A DNA stretch of 16,460 nt. Source: Lachnospiraceae bacterium UBA3826. Its GTDB lineage: Bacteria > Bacillota > Clostridia > Lachnospirales > Lachnospiraceae. This document shows positions 1 through 7,578 of this stretch, piece by piece. Below the pieces are notes generated by a model. The model was not told the DNA's origin, ran no database searches, and saw nothing but the letters and a program-made list of their open reading frames with translations. Every line of letters begins with the position of its first letter. The stretch's first letter is position 1. The translations under genes and the position numbers were made by a program. The stretch spans positions 1-16,460 of the forward strand of contig DGII01000057.1 of NCBI GenBank assembly GCA_002393095.1, read 5' to 3'.

Positions 1-58
1 TCTCCTTATTCTCCTTATTCTCCTTGTTTTCCTTGTTTTCCTTATTTTCCTTCTTTTC
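1..58 (-). repeat. 9-base tandem repeat encoding Lys-Glu-Asn units
   Basis: Read on the minus strand, about five units of AAGGARAAY follow one another in the frame of the left-edge gene and encode repeated KEN triplets. The unit is a multiple of three, so copy-number change would keep the frame. The array touches the window edge and may be longer. Confidence 0.75.
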
Positions 59-181
59 CGGCTTTACATCCTGCTCAAGTTCTATATCTTCCTTCTCAAT
101 GATCTCGAAGTCGCTGATATCCACTCCCTTATTATTCTTGTTGGCAGCGTCTTTTTCTTCCGCATACAATTCGCCCGGAGC

Positions 182-295
182 ATAGAACTGTGGACTGTTC
201 TGCGGCTGTACATATTGTGGCTGCGCATATTGTGGCTGCCTGTGCTGCGGCTGTGCATACTGTGGCTGTCCGTACTGTGGCTGTGCATACTGCGG
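182..295 (-). repeat. Degenerate 12-15 base repeats encoding QPQY(A/G/V)
   Basis: On the minus strand, CAGCCRCARTAY-type units repeat about six times and encode PQYAQPQYGQPQYAQPQ and further variants, downstream of the TAG at 298-296. Third-position differences between units (CAG/CAA, CCA/CCG, TAT/TAC) suggest selection on the protein sequence for some time rather than very recent duplication. Confidence 0.7.
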
Positions 296-1024
296 CTACC
301 TGTACTGTGCACTCTGTGGCATAGCTGCATAGGGATCATCATATATTCCGTTCCTTGATGTATATCCCTGTTCCTGTTGAGAACCCTGTGGTACGTTTGC
401 CATGGGATTGTCATATATTCCGTTACTCAACGTATATCCCTGTTCCTGTGCCTGTGCTACTCCCACATTGGGTTCCTGTACCTGTGCATTCACCGTGCCC
501 TGCTCATAATCATGGTCGGACGTAGGCGGCATCATATAAAGGTCACTCTGTCTCCTTGCATTTTCCATACCCGGTTGCATATCGGGGCCGGACGTGGGTG
601 GCATCATATAAAGCCCATTTTGTCCCCCTGCGTCCTCCATGCCCTGCTCACCCGGCACAGACGTATTGTCCATATTATCAAAGCCTTGCGGTATTACCTG
701 CTCATTTGCAGACTCGTATAAAGACCTTACATCATTTTGAATATCACTATTCTCTGCCTCATTGGCATCATCATCTGCTGCAAGCACATCATTTTCGGGA
801 TTAAATATCAGCCCGCATGCCGTTAAGCTCATCTTGAAGCTCATGAAGCATCTGTTCATTTTCTTCATTTTGCTCATCAATGACATTATCTACCGCATCA
901 TTATTCTCTTCGCCAACAATACTCTGCCCATCTTCGTATCTTCCGCCGTCCATATTATTCTCCTGTCTGTATCTTTGTTAATAATTCCAATTACTGTTTT
1001 GTCGTTCCGCACATCTTTAGCCGA

Positions 1025-1053
1025 TCTATATATATACAACACTGCTGTGACAA
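1025..1053 (-). promoter_or_regulatory. Candidate sigma-70-type promoter for the left-edge gene
   Basis: TTGTCA at 1053-1048 (five of six matches to TTGACA) is followed after 17 bases by TATAGA at 1030-1025 (four of six matches), inside a TA-rich run. It lies about 70 bases upstream of the ATG at 953 and just past the terminator of the preceding unit. This is a pattern match only. Confidence 0.45.
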
Positions 1054-1088
1054 ATCCACGGAGCATATTTTTCAGATTGACCGACTAA

Positions 1089-1117
1089 CAAAAAGCGGAA
1101 AGGAACTCCCCTCCGCT
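1089..1117 (-). terminator. Rho-independent terminator after the small-gene block
   Basis: On the minus strand AGCGGAGGGG pairs with CCTTTCCGCT across an AGTT loop, with two G-U pairs, and a run of five T follows (plus-strand A run 1090-1094). It begins 15 bases after the stop of the 1416-1132 gene and separates that unit from the left-edge gene. Confidence 0.8.
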
Positions 1118-1131
1118 CTTATCTCAAAAAC

Positions 1132-1416
1132 CTAAAATGCCGGCTTGATCTCATAGAGTCCTCTTCCGTCACCCGGAATATAGCGAACCATCGTATCACC
1201 GATCCTGACCCATTCTCCAAGCTTAAGCCCCTGTTCATTGGCATCCATCCAGTGTGAATATATGGCACCCGCAAGGAGATCGCCGTTACGACAGACGGAA
1301 TTAGTAAAGAATCGCAATACCTCATAGTCATAGTACGCTATAAGATCCACATTGCCTATGGCTCCTGATATCGCCTTTCTGTCACCGATTATTGATGTAC
1401 CCACCATTAAAACCAT
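1132..1416 (-). CDS. Hypothetical protein, 94 aa (possibly the distal part of a broken gene)
   Basis: I do not recognise this protein. It begins MVLMVGTSIIGDRKA and ends GDGRGLYEIKPAF, just before a good terminator. The composition is mixed and soluble-looking, with no clear membrane segment; the final third (GEWVRIGDTMVRYIPGDG) looks beta-rich. A weak AGGA lies eight bases upstream of the ATG at 1416; the second ATG, three codons in, is an alternative start. The frame is the same as that of the preceding 1761-1426 ORF. The two are separated only by TAG and three sense codons (Asp-Lys-Leu), so they may be halves of one gene split by a nonsense codon. Its position suggests co-transcription with the genes from 5114 downward. 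Confidence 0.5.
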   Translation of the reverse strand: MVLMVGTSIIGDRKAISGAIGNVDLIAYYDYEVLRFFTNSVCRNGDLLAGAIYSHWMDANEQGLKLGEWVRIGDTMVRYIPGDGRGLYEIKPAF

Positions 1417-1425
1417 CAGCTTATC

Positions 1426-1761
1426 CTAGCTTATGCTTTCCCTCCTTGTATAATGGTATAGTATATCCTCAACTGAATAATCGTCATCATGTTCGCCATC
1501 ATCACTGTTATACCATAACCATTTTGAGATACTGTTAATAAACCAATCCTTATCCTTTAGAGACGTAATTATACTTCCGAAAGTCCCATAATCCTTAGGA
1601 TTGCCGTTGCCATAATAACAATGTGTCCCGTCATTGAGAATCTCACCCGTAAAATCATGTTTTCTAAAAACTTTATCTATAGTTCCGTATATGCCGGATT
1701 CCGTGTATGAGCTTCCAACAGGAATAAGCTTTTCATCTACTTTAACTTCAAGCTTCAACAT
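1426..1761 (-). CDS. Hypothetical protein, 111 aa
   Basis: This ORF has GAGGAG nine bases before its ATG and starts 13 bases after the stop of the 1987-1775 ORF. The product is hydrophilic and lacks a signal peptide or membrane segment. The early part (LEVKVDEKLIPVGSSYTESG), followed later by CYYGNGNPKDYGTFGS, loosely resembles the extracytoplasmic part of DUF3592-type proteins, where a beta-rich segment is followed by a YYNPxNP-like motif. This is a visual resemblance, not a search result. If true, the upstream single-TM ORF would be its N-terminus: deleting one A from the AAA at about 1786-1784 joins the two frames. The ORF ends at a TAG with the same frame staying open into the next ORF. 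It is either a genuine small gene or a fragment. Confidence 0.5.
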   Translation of the reverse strand: MLKLEVKVDEKLIPVGSSYTESGIYGTIDKVFRKHDFTGEILNDGTHCYYGNGNPKDYGTFGSIITSLKDKDWFINSISKWLWYNSDDGEHDDDYSVEDILYHYTRRESIS

Positions 1762-1774
1762 ATGATCAATCTCC

Positions 1775-1987
1775 TCAATCCTGTTTGATACCGTTTATAT
1801 CCTCATAAGCCTCCCGTTCAAGCGTTACTCCGGTTACTTGTGCCTGAATAAACGGATAATCCAATCTGGCATTGTTCCATGTAAATGCGATAGCTCCCAC
1901 GACAATCCAGATGATACCAAATACGATGGTACCATAGGAAAAAGAATAATCACGTGAAAACTTTGCCAACCTGTTAATATTGTTCAT
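1775..1987 (-). CDS. Small single-TM membrane protein, 70 aa
   Basis: The start is the ATG at 1987, preceded by a strong AAAGGAGG site; it lies 22 bases after the hybrid kinase stop, so the two are probably co-transcribed. Residues about 19-40 (YGTIVFGIIWIVVGAIAFTW) form one membrane segment after a basic N-terminus, followed by a short external-type tail ending ...YEDINGIKQD. The tail stops abruptly after what looks like the first strand of a larger domain (FIQAQVTGVTLERE), which resembles the start of the domain that follows the first TM helix in DUF3592-like proteins. Together with the joinable frame of the next ORF, this suggests truncation by a one-base indel. Function unknown. Confidence 0.55.
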   Translation of the reverse strand: MNNINRLAKFSRDYSFSYGTIVFGIIWIVVGAIAFTWNNARLDYPFIQAQVTGVTLEREAYEDINGIKQD

Positions 1988-2009
1988 TTTTCCTCCTTTT
2001 GAAGTGATG

Positions 2010-5000
2010 TTATTCCAGAATATCCTCAAGTGTCTTAAAAAGTATATCAGGCTCCACCGGCTTGCTTATGTGTGCATTAAGACCTGCCTGCAGCGAACGC
2101 TCCACATCCTCCTCGAAGGCATTGGCCGTAAGTGCTATTATGGGAATGGTCTGCGCATCCTCTCTGCCGGATGCTCTTATGGCTGAAGATGCTTCAAGTC
2201 CGTTAAGCTCAGGCATACGTATATCCATTAGCACAGCATCATAATAGCCTGCGGGATTGGACAGGTATTTATCCACTGCCACTCTTCCGTTCTCGGCATA
2301 TTCAGTCTCTATCCCCCGCATCTTAAGCACCTTGATCATGATCTGCGCATTGATATCCACATCCTCTGCAAGAAGCACCCTCTTACCGCTAAGGTCTACC
2401 GGAGCCTTGGCATCATCCGACTGGCTGCTGCGCTTCTTAAGAGCGTTCTTGAATTCATCTATCACCTCATCCGTAAGCAACGGCTTAGATATGAAGCTGT
2501 CTACTCCTGCCTTAACAGCATCATCGAAGATATCCTCCCAATTATAAGAAGTAAGTATGATGATGGCTGATTCGTCCCCTATCTGTGAACGGATGACCTT
2601 GGTTGTCTCCACACCATCCATCCCGGGCATTCTCCAGTCGATTATGATAAGATCATACGGGTTCTTACCCTCGTGCTTTTCCTTTATCTTATCTACCGCT
2701 TCTTCACCTGACATGGCAAATTCTGCTGTGATACCCGCCTTTTTCAATACAAGGATCGCATGCTCGCAGGCTATTTTATCGTCATCGACCACAAGAACCG
2801 ACATTTTCTCAGGGTCGATCTCTATATCGGCATTTTCACCTGAGGATACTTTCTCAGACTCAAGCAATGTCACTGTTACGGTGAATGTGGTTCCGACTCC
2901 CTTCTCACTCTCGACGCTTATATCACCGTTCATCATCTCTACGATACTCTTGGTGATAGCCATGCCAAGTCCGGAGCTTCCATACTTATTAACTGCGCTC
3001 GCATCCTCCTGACTGAAGGAATCAAATATCTTGGGAAGATACTCCCTGCTCATTCCGATTCCGTTATCGCGGATGACGAAGCGCATCGCTGATTTTCCAT
3101 CAAAAGAGCCGGTCTTCTCCACAATGAAATCTATTCTTCCGCCCTGCGGAGTGAATTTCACGGCATTGCTCAATATATTGATAAGCACCTGCTTAAGCTT
3201 GGTACTGTCTCCTATGTAATATTCACCGATACTGCCTATCTTATGACAGTTAAATTCAAGTCCCTTCTCCATACACTGGCTGTTGATCAGGGTATTAACC
3301 TGCTCAATGAACATGCTAAAGGAGAATTCATCCTCCTTAAGCGTCATGCGTCCCGACTCAATACGAGACATATCAAGTATATCATTGATAAGCCCTAAGA
3401 GATGCTTGGCGGAGGAATCGATCTTTTTAAGATATTCCTTCGCATTATCGCTTAGTCCTTCCTCGTGTAATGCGAGATTATCAAGCCCTATTATGGCATT
3501 CATCGGAGTTCTTATCTCATGACTCATATTAGAGAGGAATATGGTCTTAGCCTTGCTGGCTTCCTCCGCTGTGGCAAGAGCATCGCTTAACGCCTGATTC
3601 TTAGCCATAGAATCCCTCATCTCTGTATCTATATCGGAGAAGCCTACTCCCACTGCATGAATGATATGGTCGGTTCTGTCCTCTGCACGCCTTACCGCAG
3701 CCATACGAAGCATCTCATAGCTTTCCACTCCGTCCCTTACGGTTAAGTATCTGCAGGCTATGATAGGCTCGGCATCAAGCCTTCTCCTGATTGAAGCCTT
3801 ATCAATGAAGGCTTTGAAGGTATCTCTGTAGCCCTCGGCGACATATTTATCCGCATAGTCTCCGAAAGCCTTCTGGAAATCAAAATGCTCACCCTCATTG
3901 TAAAGCTTCCCGCTATCACTGTCATTACGGTAGCATATGGCTTCATCCGTATCAAGATTGACATAGTATACGCTGCTGTAGTCTGAGGCCATGGCTGTGA
4001 TCATACTGTCCTGCTGAGTCCTCTGCTTCTCCTGTTCGAGAAGCTCCTCCTGCAAGGCAAGCTGTTCCTCAAGCTCCTGCTGCTTAACCCTGTTCTCGGT
4101 CTCCGACACCTCCTTTTCAAGTGTGAGCTTGGCAGACTGTCTTATGAGATTGATCATCACAAGAGCGATAATTATCAGTACAACTGCTGTGGCAACAGAC
4201 TGTACGAAGCTTCTCCTTACTATACCTTCCGAGATTGAGCCTATCTGTTCACTTATGACGCTTTCTCGTATAAGATAAGTGATCATCCAGTCCGTGCCGC
4301 GTATCGGCGCATAATAGAGAGTTTCGCTGATGTTATTGTATGTAAAAGACACAACTCCCTTATTGCCCTTGGCAAAGTCGTCTTTGATATTGTCATAGGA
4401 ATAACCTTTCTCATAGATCGCAGTCTCCATGGCTACCAAAAGGTTATCCTCACTCGCCAGACCTCCTAAGACCATATTGGTAAGGGAGGTTCCGTCCTTG
4501 GTATACATATTGCAGAATGTGGTATTATTATTATCCGATTGAAGAGATATACCGTCCAACATGACATCCATGTCAATTTCCATGAAGCATGTCACCAGAT
4601 GACTATCATTAAAGGGCAGTCTGTCCAGAGGAATCGCCACTATCACCTTCTTGTTATTACTGTCCGGATTCTTAATGGATATCACCGGCTCAGAGAGTGA
4701 ATCATATGCAAGCGCATACTGGTCTATGTCCGTCCTTGTCCCTCTGGATGTATATATAAGTCCATTCTCATCCACGAAAGCAAATTTATCGACATTATAT
4801 AACTGCTTGATCCTTGTCTGATATGCCTGCAACGCTTCTATGCTTTCAAGATCGGATTTCTCAAGCATACCTATGGCGACATCCATATCATCAATATAAT
4901 CATCCAGCTTGGATGCCACTACCTGTTCACGACGTTCAGCCAGTTCATCCAGATACAGAAGGCTCACATTCCTTACTGCAGTCTCAGTATCCACACTTGC

Positions 5001-5114
5001 GGTATGACCTGACCAATATGTTCCTGCTATTAGAATTGTGGCAACCAGTATCCCGCCAATTATGGCCACTGTCATCAGATTGCCTTTAAGTCCGTTTTTC
5101 ACATTAATCTCCAT
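2010..5114 (-). CDS. Membrane-bound hybrid sensor histidine kinase with two receiver domains
   Basis: The 1034-residue protein autophosphorylates on His and passes phosphate to its own receivers. Domains in order: TM1 at residues 13-31; an extracytoplasmic region 35-300 of Cache type; TM2 at about 303-324; a charged coiled coil 328-372; a PAS-like region 375-495; HisKA with SNMSHEIRTP and phospho-acceptor His532; HATPase with N box (Asn650), DNGIGM 683-688 and GSSGLGM 712-718; receiver 1 (acidic Asp777-779, phospho-Asp826, Thr855, Lys877); and receiver 2 (Glu917/Asp918, phospho-Asp964, Thr996, Lys1018). All key residues are present, so it should be active. No HPt domain, output domain or partner regulator is visible here, so its target and signal are unknown. 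The ATG at 5114 has only a weak GGTG upstream. Three small ORFs follow closely and may share its transcript. Confidence 0.93.
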   Translation of the reverse strand: MEINVKNGLKGNLMTVAIIGGILVATILIAGTYWSGHTASVDTETAVRNVSLLYLDELAERREQVVASKLDDYIDDMDVAIGMLEKSDLESIEALQAYQTRIKQLYNVDKFAFVDENGLIYTSRGTRTDIDQYALAYDSLSEPVISIKNPDSNNKKVIVAIPLDRLPFNDSHLVTCFMEIDMDVMLDGISLQSDNNNTTFCNMYTKDGTSLTNMVLGGLASEDNLLVAMETAIYEKGYSYDNIKDDFAKGNKGVVSFTYNNISETLYYAPIRGTDWMITYLIRESVISEQIGSISEGIVRRSFVQSVATAVVLIIIALVMINLIRQSAKLTLEKEVSETENRVKQQELEEQLALQEELLEQEKQRTQQDSMITAMASDYSSVYYVNLDTDEAICYRNDSDSGKLYNEGEHFDFQKAFGDYADKYVAEGYRDTFKAFIDKASIRRRLDAEPIIACRYLTVRDGVESYEMLRMAAVRRAEDRTDHIIHAVGVGFSDIDTEMRDSMAKNQALSDALATAEEASKAKTIFLSNMSHEIRTPMNAIIGLDNLALHEEGLSDNAKEYLKKIDSSAKHLLGLINDILDMSRIESGRMTLKEDEFSFSMFIEQVNTLINSQCMEKGLEFNCHKIGSIGEYYIGDSTKLKQVLINILSNAVKFTPQGGRIDFIVEKTGSFDGKSAMRFVIRDNGIGMSREYLPKIFDSFSQEDASAVNKYGSSGLGMAITKSIVEMMNGDISVESEKGVGTTFTVTVTLLESEKVSSGENADIEIDPEKMSVLVVDDDKIACEHAILVLKKAGITAEFAMSGEEAVDKIKEKHEGKNPYDLIIIDWRMPGMDGVETTKVIRSQIGDESAIIILTSYNWEDIFDDAVKAGVDSFISKPLLTDEVIDEFKNALKKRSSQSDDAKAPVDLSGKRVLLAEDVDINAQIMIKVLKMRGIETEYAENGRVAVDKYLSNPAGYYDAVLMDIRMPELNGLEASSAIRASGREDAQTIPIIALTANAFEEDVERSLQAGLNAHISKPVEPDILFKTLEDILE

Positions 5115-5140
5115 TATTCACCAATAGTATGCCGCGATAT

Positions 5141-5168
5141 CTGCCACTTATTAACAGCTTAATGGCAG
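5141..5168. repeat. Short inverted repeat upstream of the kinase gene
   Basis: CTGCCA and TGGCAG flank a 16-base centre that itself contains TTAA-GCTG-TTAA on the minus strand. It lies 27-54 bases before the kinase ATG, so it could be an operator or a leader hairpin. There is no further support. Confidence 0.3.
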
Positions 5169-5176
5169 AATGCGAT

Positions 5177-5271
5177 AAAGCCCATGACCTATAGTATAAT
5201 CTACCATAAATCACGGGCTTTTACAATTCCATGCTTTCAAAGCAGCATATGATATAACAGTCATGGGCTTT
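5177..5271 (-). terminator. Three-copy inverted-repeat cluster at the end of the trp operon, probable terminator
   Basis: Minus-strand RNA leaving trpG carries copy 1 AAAGCCCATGAC (5271-5260, directly after the stop codon), copy 2 AAAGCCCGTGA (5221-5211), then the complementary copy 3 GTCATGGGCTTT (5188-5177). Copy 2 with copy 3 gives an 11-pair stem with one G-U and a loop of about 22 bases, followed by the short tract TTTAT. Copy 1 with copy 3 gives 12 perfect pairs with a much larger loop. Only one can form at a time. The simple reading is a terminator with a poor U tract; an attenuating switch toward the kinase gene is possible. Confidence 0.5.
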
Positions 5272-5928
5272 TTACAGTATCCCAAGGAAATTACCAAGCA
5301 TAGTCTTACCCGAAGGTGTAAGTATGGATTCGGGATGGAACTGCAGACCGTATACGGGATATTCCTTATGCTCTACGGCCATGATCTCCCCCTCATCTGT
5401 TTTCGCAGTTACCTTAAGACATTCCGGCAAGGCATCGGGATCGGCGGCAAGTGAATGGTATCTGGCTACTTCAACCTTGCCAACAAGCCCCTTGAATAAC
5501 TTGCAGCTTCCATCAAGCTCTATAACGGACTGCTTGCCGTGCATAAGCCTTGATGCATATGTGATCCTACCACCGTATGCCTCACATATGGCCTGATGTC
5601 CGAGACACACTCCAAGTATGGGTATCTTACCCGCAAAGTATCTTATTGCTTCTTCACACACTCCTGCATCCGCCGGTCTTCCGGGCCCCGGAGATATGAT
5701 GATACATGAGGGAGCATAATCCTCTATCCCCCTGACACTCAACTCATCATTGCGTATTACCTTAATCTCATAGCCGTCACCTGACATAATGCCCGGATCG
5801 GCCATATGTCCGTCCGCAGTTCCCCATTTCTCCGTACAGATCTCTCCTATATACTGGTACAGATTGTATGAAAAGCTATCGTAGTTGTCTATTAATAAAA
5901 TCCTGACTTTATCCTTAAATGTCGGCAT
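5272..5928 (-). CDS. trpG: Anthranilate synthase glutamine amidotransferase subunit
   Basis: TrpG hydrolyses glutamine and channels ammonia to TrpE for anthranilate formation. The 218-residue class I amidotransferase shows LLIDNYDSFSYNL near the N-terminus, the oxyanion strand SPGPGRP (79-85), the nucleophile Cys108 in GVCLGHQ, and the His198/Glu200 pair in QFHPES. I chose the ATG at 5928 because AGGAGAG lies just upstream; an upstream TTG in the same frame lacks a site. Residues about 31-54 form an insertion of roughly 20 residues relative to typical TrpG, between the first helix and the strand leading to RNDE. It is the last gene of the operon, 42 bases after the trpE stop. The same fold serves PabA, but the trp context settles the main role; dual use for folate is possible. 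Confidence 0.95.
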   Translation of the reverse strand: MPTFKDKVRILLIDNYDSFSYNLYQYIGEICTEKWGTADGHMADPGIMSGDGYEIKVIRNDELSVRGIEDYAPSCIIISPGPGRPADAGVCEEAIRYFAGKIPILGVCLGHQAICEAYGGRITYASRLMHGKQSVIELDGSCKLFKGLVGKVEVARYHSLAADPDALPECLKVTAKTDEGEIMAVEHKEYPVYGLQFHPESILTPSGKTMLGNFLGIL

Positions 5929-5970
5929 ATCCGCTCTCCTTTCATATGTGCCGCACAATATATCATACAG

Positions 5971-7509
5971 CTATGAATCCGCTTCTCCTGCCCTTTCAAT
6001 GGCAGTCATGACGGCCTTCGCTTTATTAAGGCATTCCTCATACTCATTCTCCGGCACGGAATCTGCCACGATGCCGGCTCCCGAACGCACGAAGACTCTT
6101 CCGTTTTTCTTAAAGGCGATACGGATGGCTATGCAGGTGTCGAGATTACCCATGAAATCTATATATCCAATCGCTCCGCCGTATATTCCCCGCTTATTGT
6201 TCTCAAGCTCATTGATTATCTCACAGGCTCTTATCTTGGGCGCTCCTGAGAGTGTACCCGCCGGCAGGATGGAATCCACTGCATCAAGCTGCGTCAGTCC
6301 TTTCTTAAGGTTCCCTCGTACCGTTGAGCCTATATGCATCACATGGGAGAACCTTTCCACAGACATATACTTCTCCACCTCAACAGAGCCGAATTCGCTT
6401 ATCCTTCCTATATCGTTGCGTCCGAGGTCTACAAGCATATTGTGTTCCGCTCTTTCCTTCTCATCAGCCAAAAGCTCCTTCTCAAGCGCCGCATCCTCTC
6501 TCTCATCCCGTCCTCGCCTCCTTGTACCTGCAAGCGGAAAGGTATGGAGTACATTATCATGCAGCTTGACCAAGGTCTCCGGAGAAGCTCCGGCCACCTC
6601 TATATCATCTCCTGAGAAATAGAACATATAGGGTGAAGGATTAATAGTTCTAAGCATCCTGTATGTATCAAAAAGTGAGCCTTCAAAATCCGCTTCAAGC
6701 CTGTTGCTTAGCACTACCTGAAAGATGTCACCTTCATATATGTACTTCTTGCCCTTCTTAACCATCTCACAGAATTCTTCCCGGTTGAATAAAGCCCTGT
6801 ACCCGGATGTAAGCCGGCCCTTTGGTATATCCGCTTCCTTACCGTGCATTATGATATCCACTATGCTGTCAATATCCTTAAGCGCCTTATTATAATTATC
6901 CTCTATATAAGCCATATCAGGCTTATAGTCCCCGGTGCCTCTAAGAAGCGCCGTCTGCCTGTCGGCTATATTCACATTGGCTATCACCGCAATCTTCTGT
7001 CTTACATTATCAAAGGCTATCACCTTATCAAAAAGCATCAGATCCACATCCTTAAAATGCTCTTCATCCTTAGCATCCAGATTAAGACCGGGCTCACTGT
7101 ACTTGATATAATCATATGCAAAGTATCCCACAAGCCCTCCCGTAAATGTCGGGAAGCCCGTAAGCTTCGGACTCTTATACTCCTTAATGATATCCTTGAT
7201 ATACTCTCCCGGATGCTTTATCTTAAGATCATCTATGACAGTTCCGTCATCCTTCGTAACAGTAAGCCGGCCGTCAAGGCAGGTTATGCACAGTCTCGGA
7301 TTAAAGCCAAGGAAGGTATAGCGTCCCCAGTTCTTCTGATCCTCCACGCTCTCAAGTAAGAATACGTGATCGCTTACCGTCTTAAGCCTCTTAAGCACCT
7401 GTATGGGAGTACACATATCGGAGAATATCTCTCTCTGCACCGGTACATAATTATATTCATCTACATAATCCCTTATGTCAGCAAGGGACGGGGTATATCT
7501 CTCACTCAT
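5971..7509 (-). CDS. trpE: Anthranilate synthase component I
   Basis: TrpE converts chorismate and ammonia to anthranilate, the first committed step. The 512-residue protein has the N-terminal regulatory motif LLES (51-54) with the following RYTFLG, a region linked in this family to tryptophan feedback binding. The chorismate-binding core follows: PSPYMFYF (291-298), AGTRRRG (327-333), HIGSTVRG with His392, AGTLSGAPK (417-425), GGAIGY and the Mg-site region RSGAGIVADS (475-484). The ATG at 7509 has AGAGG about nine bases upstream and lies 69 bases after the trpD stop. Length is normal for the family. The gene ends in TAG; the frame is then open for 14 codons straight into trpG. A role as PabB is unlikely given the LLES motif and the operon. 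Confidence 0.96.
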   Translation of the reverse strand: MSERYTPSLADIRDYVDEYNYVPVQREIFSDMCTPIQVLKRLKTVSDHVFLLESVEDQKNWGRYTFLGFNPRLCITCLDGRLTVTKDDGTVIDDLKIKHPGEYIKDIIKEYKSPKLTGFPTFTGGLVGYFAYDYIKYSEPGLNLDAKDEEHFKDVDLMLFDKVIAFDNVRQKIAVIANVNIADRQTALLRGTGDYKPDMAYIEDNYNKALKDIDSIVDIIMHGKEADIPKGRLTSGYRALFNREEFCEMVKKGKKYIYEGDIFQVVLSNRLEADFEGSLFDTYRMLRTINPSPYMFYFSGDDIEVAGASPETLVKLHDNVLHTFPLAGTRRRGRDEREDAALEKELLADEKERAEHNMLVDLGRNDIGRISEFGSVEVEKYMSVERFSHVMHIGSTVRGNLKKGLTQLDAVDSILPAGTLSGAPKIRACEIINELENNKRGIYGGAIGYIDFMGNLDTCIAIRIAFKKNGRVFVRSGAGIVADSVPENEYEECLNKAKAVMTAIERAGEADS

Positions 7510-7578
7510 TAACAGTTACCTCTTAAGCTTTACCTAATATCTTATTCTTAAACTGATACTGATATTAATACTAATACA

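Larger units (their letters stand above)
1..953 (-). pseudogene. Repeat-rich low-complexity protein gene, frameshifted and nonsense-interrupted, runs off the left edge
   Basis: The likely start is the ATG at 953-951, which has AGGAG six bases upstream and a candidate promoter at 1053-1025. The first frame encodes 50 acidic residues (MDGGRYEDGQ...) and hits TAA at 803-801. Skipping one base near 804-808 moves into a frame that continues the acidic, Asn/Gln-rich composition down to a TAG at 298-296. Past that TAG the same frame is open to the window edge. It contains two LYMMPPTS copies (about 530-620), two GYTxxNGIYDxP copies (about 325-445), a QPQY(A/G/V) array, an acidic segment (DISDFEIIEKEDIELEQD) and a Lys-Glu-Asn array at the edge. 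The TAG sits where a CAG (Gln) of the QPQY array is expected. No family is recognised. Such Gln/Pro/Tyr-rich heads often precede membrane proteins in this group, but the rest is outside the window. Sequencing error or recoding could also explain the breaks. Confidence 0.6.

Noticed and set aside
182..295. CRISPR-like array
   Set aside because: Units are 12-15 bases, contiguous, degenerate and encode a protein repeat; there are no spacers and no cas genes.
798..810. Programmed +1 frameshift at ATT-TAA in the left-edge gene
   Set aside because: The slip would leave a first-position mismatch, and there is no upstream Shine-Dalgarno-like stimulator as in the prfB case. A plain indel is simpler.
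296..886. Lipoprotein gene starting at 886 with an LTACG lipobox-like N-terminus
   Set aside because: The ATG at 886 has no ribosome site. The Met/Lys-rich start is the out-of-frame reading of the acidic N-terminus begun at 953, so the lipobox is coincidental.
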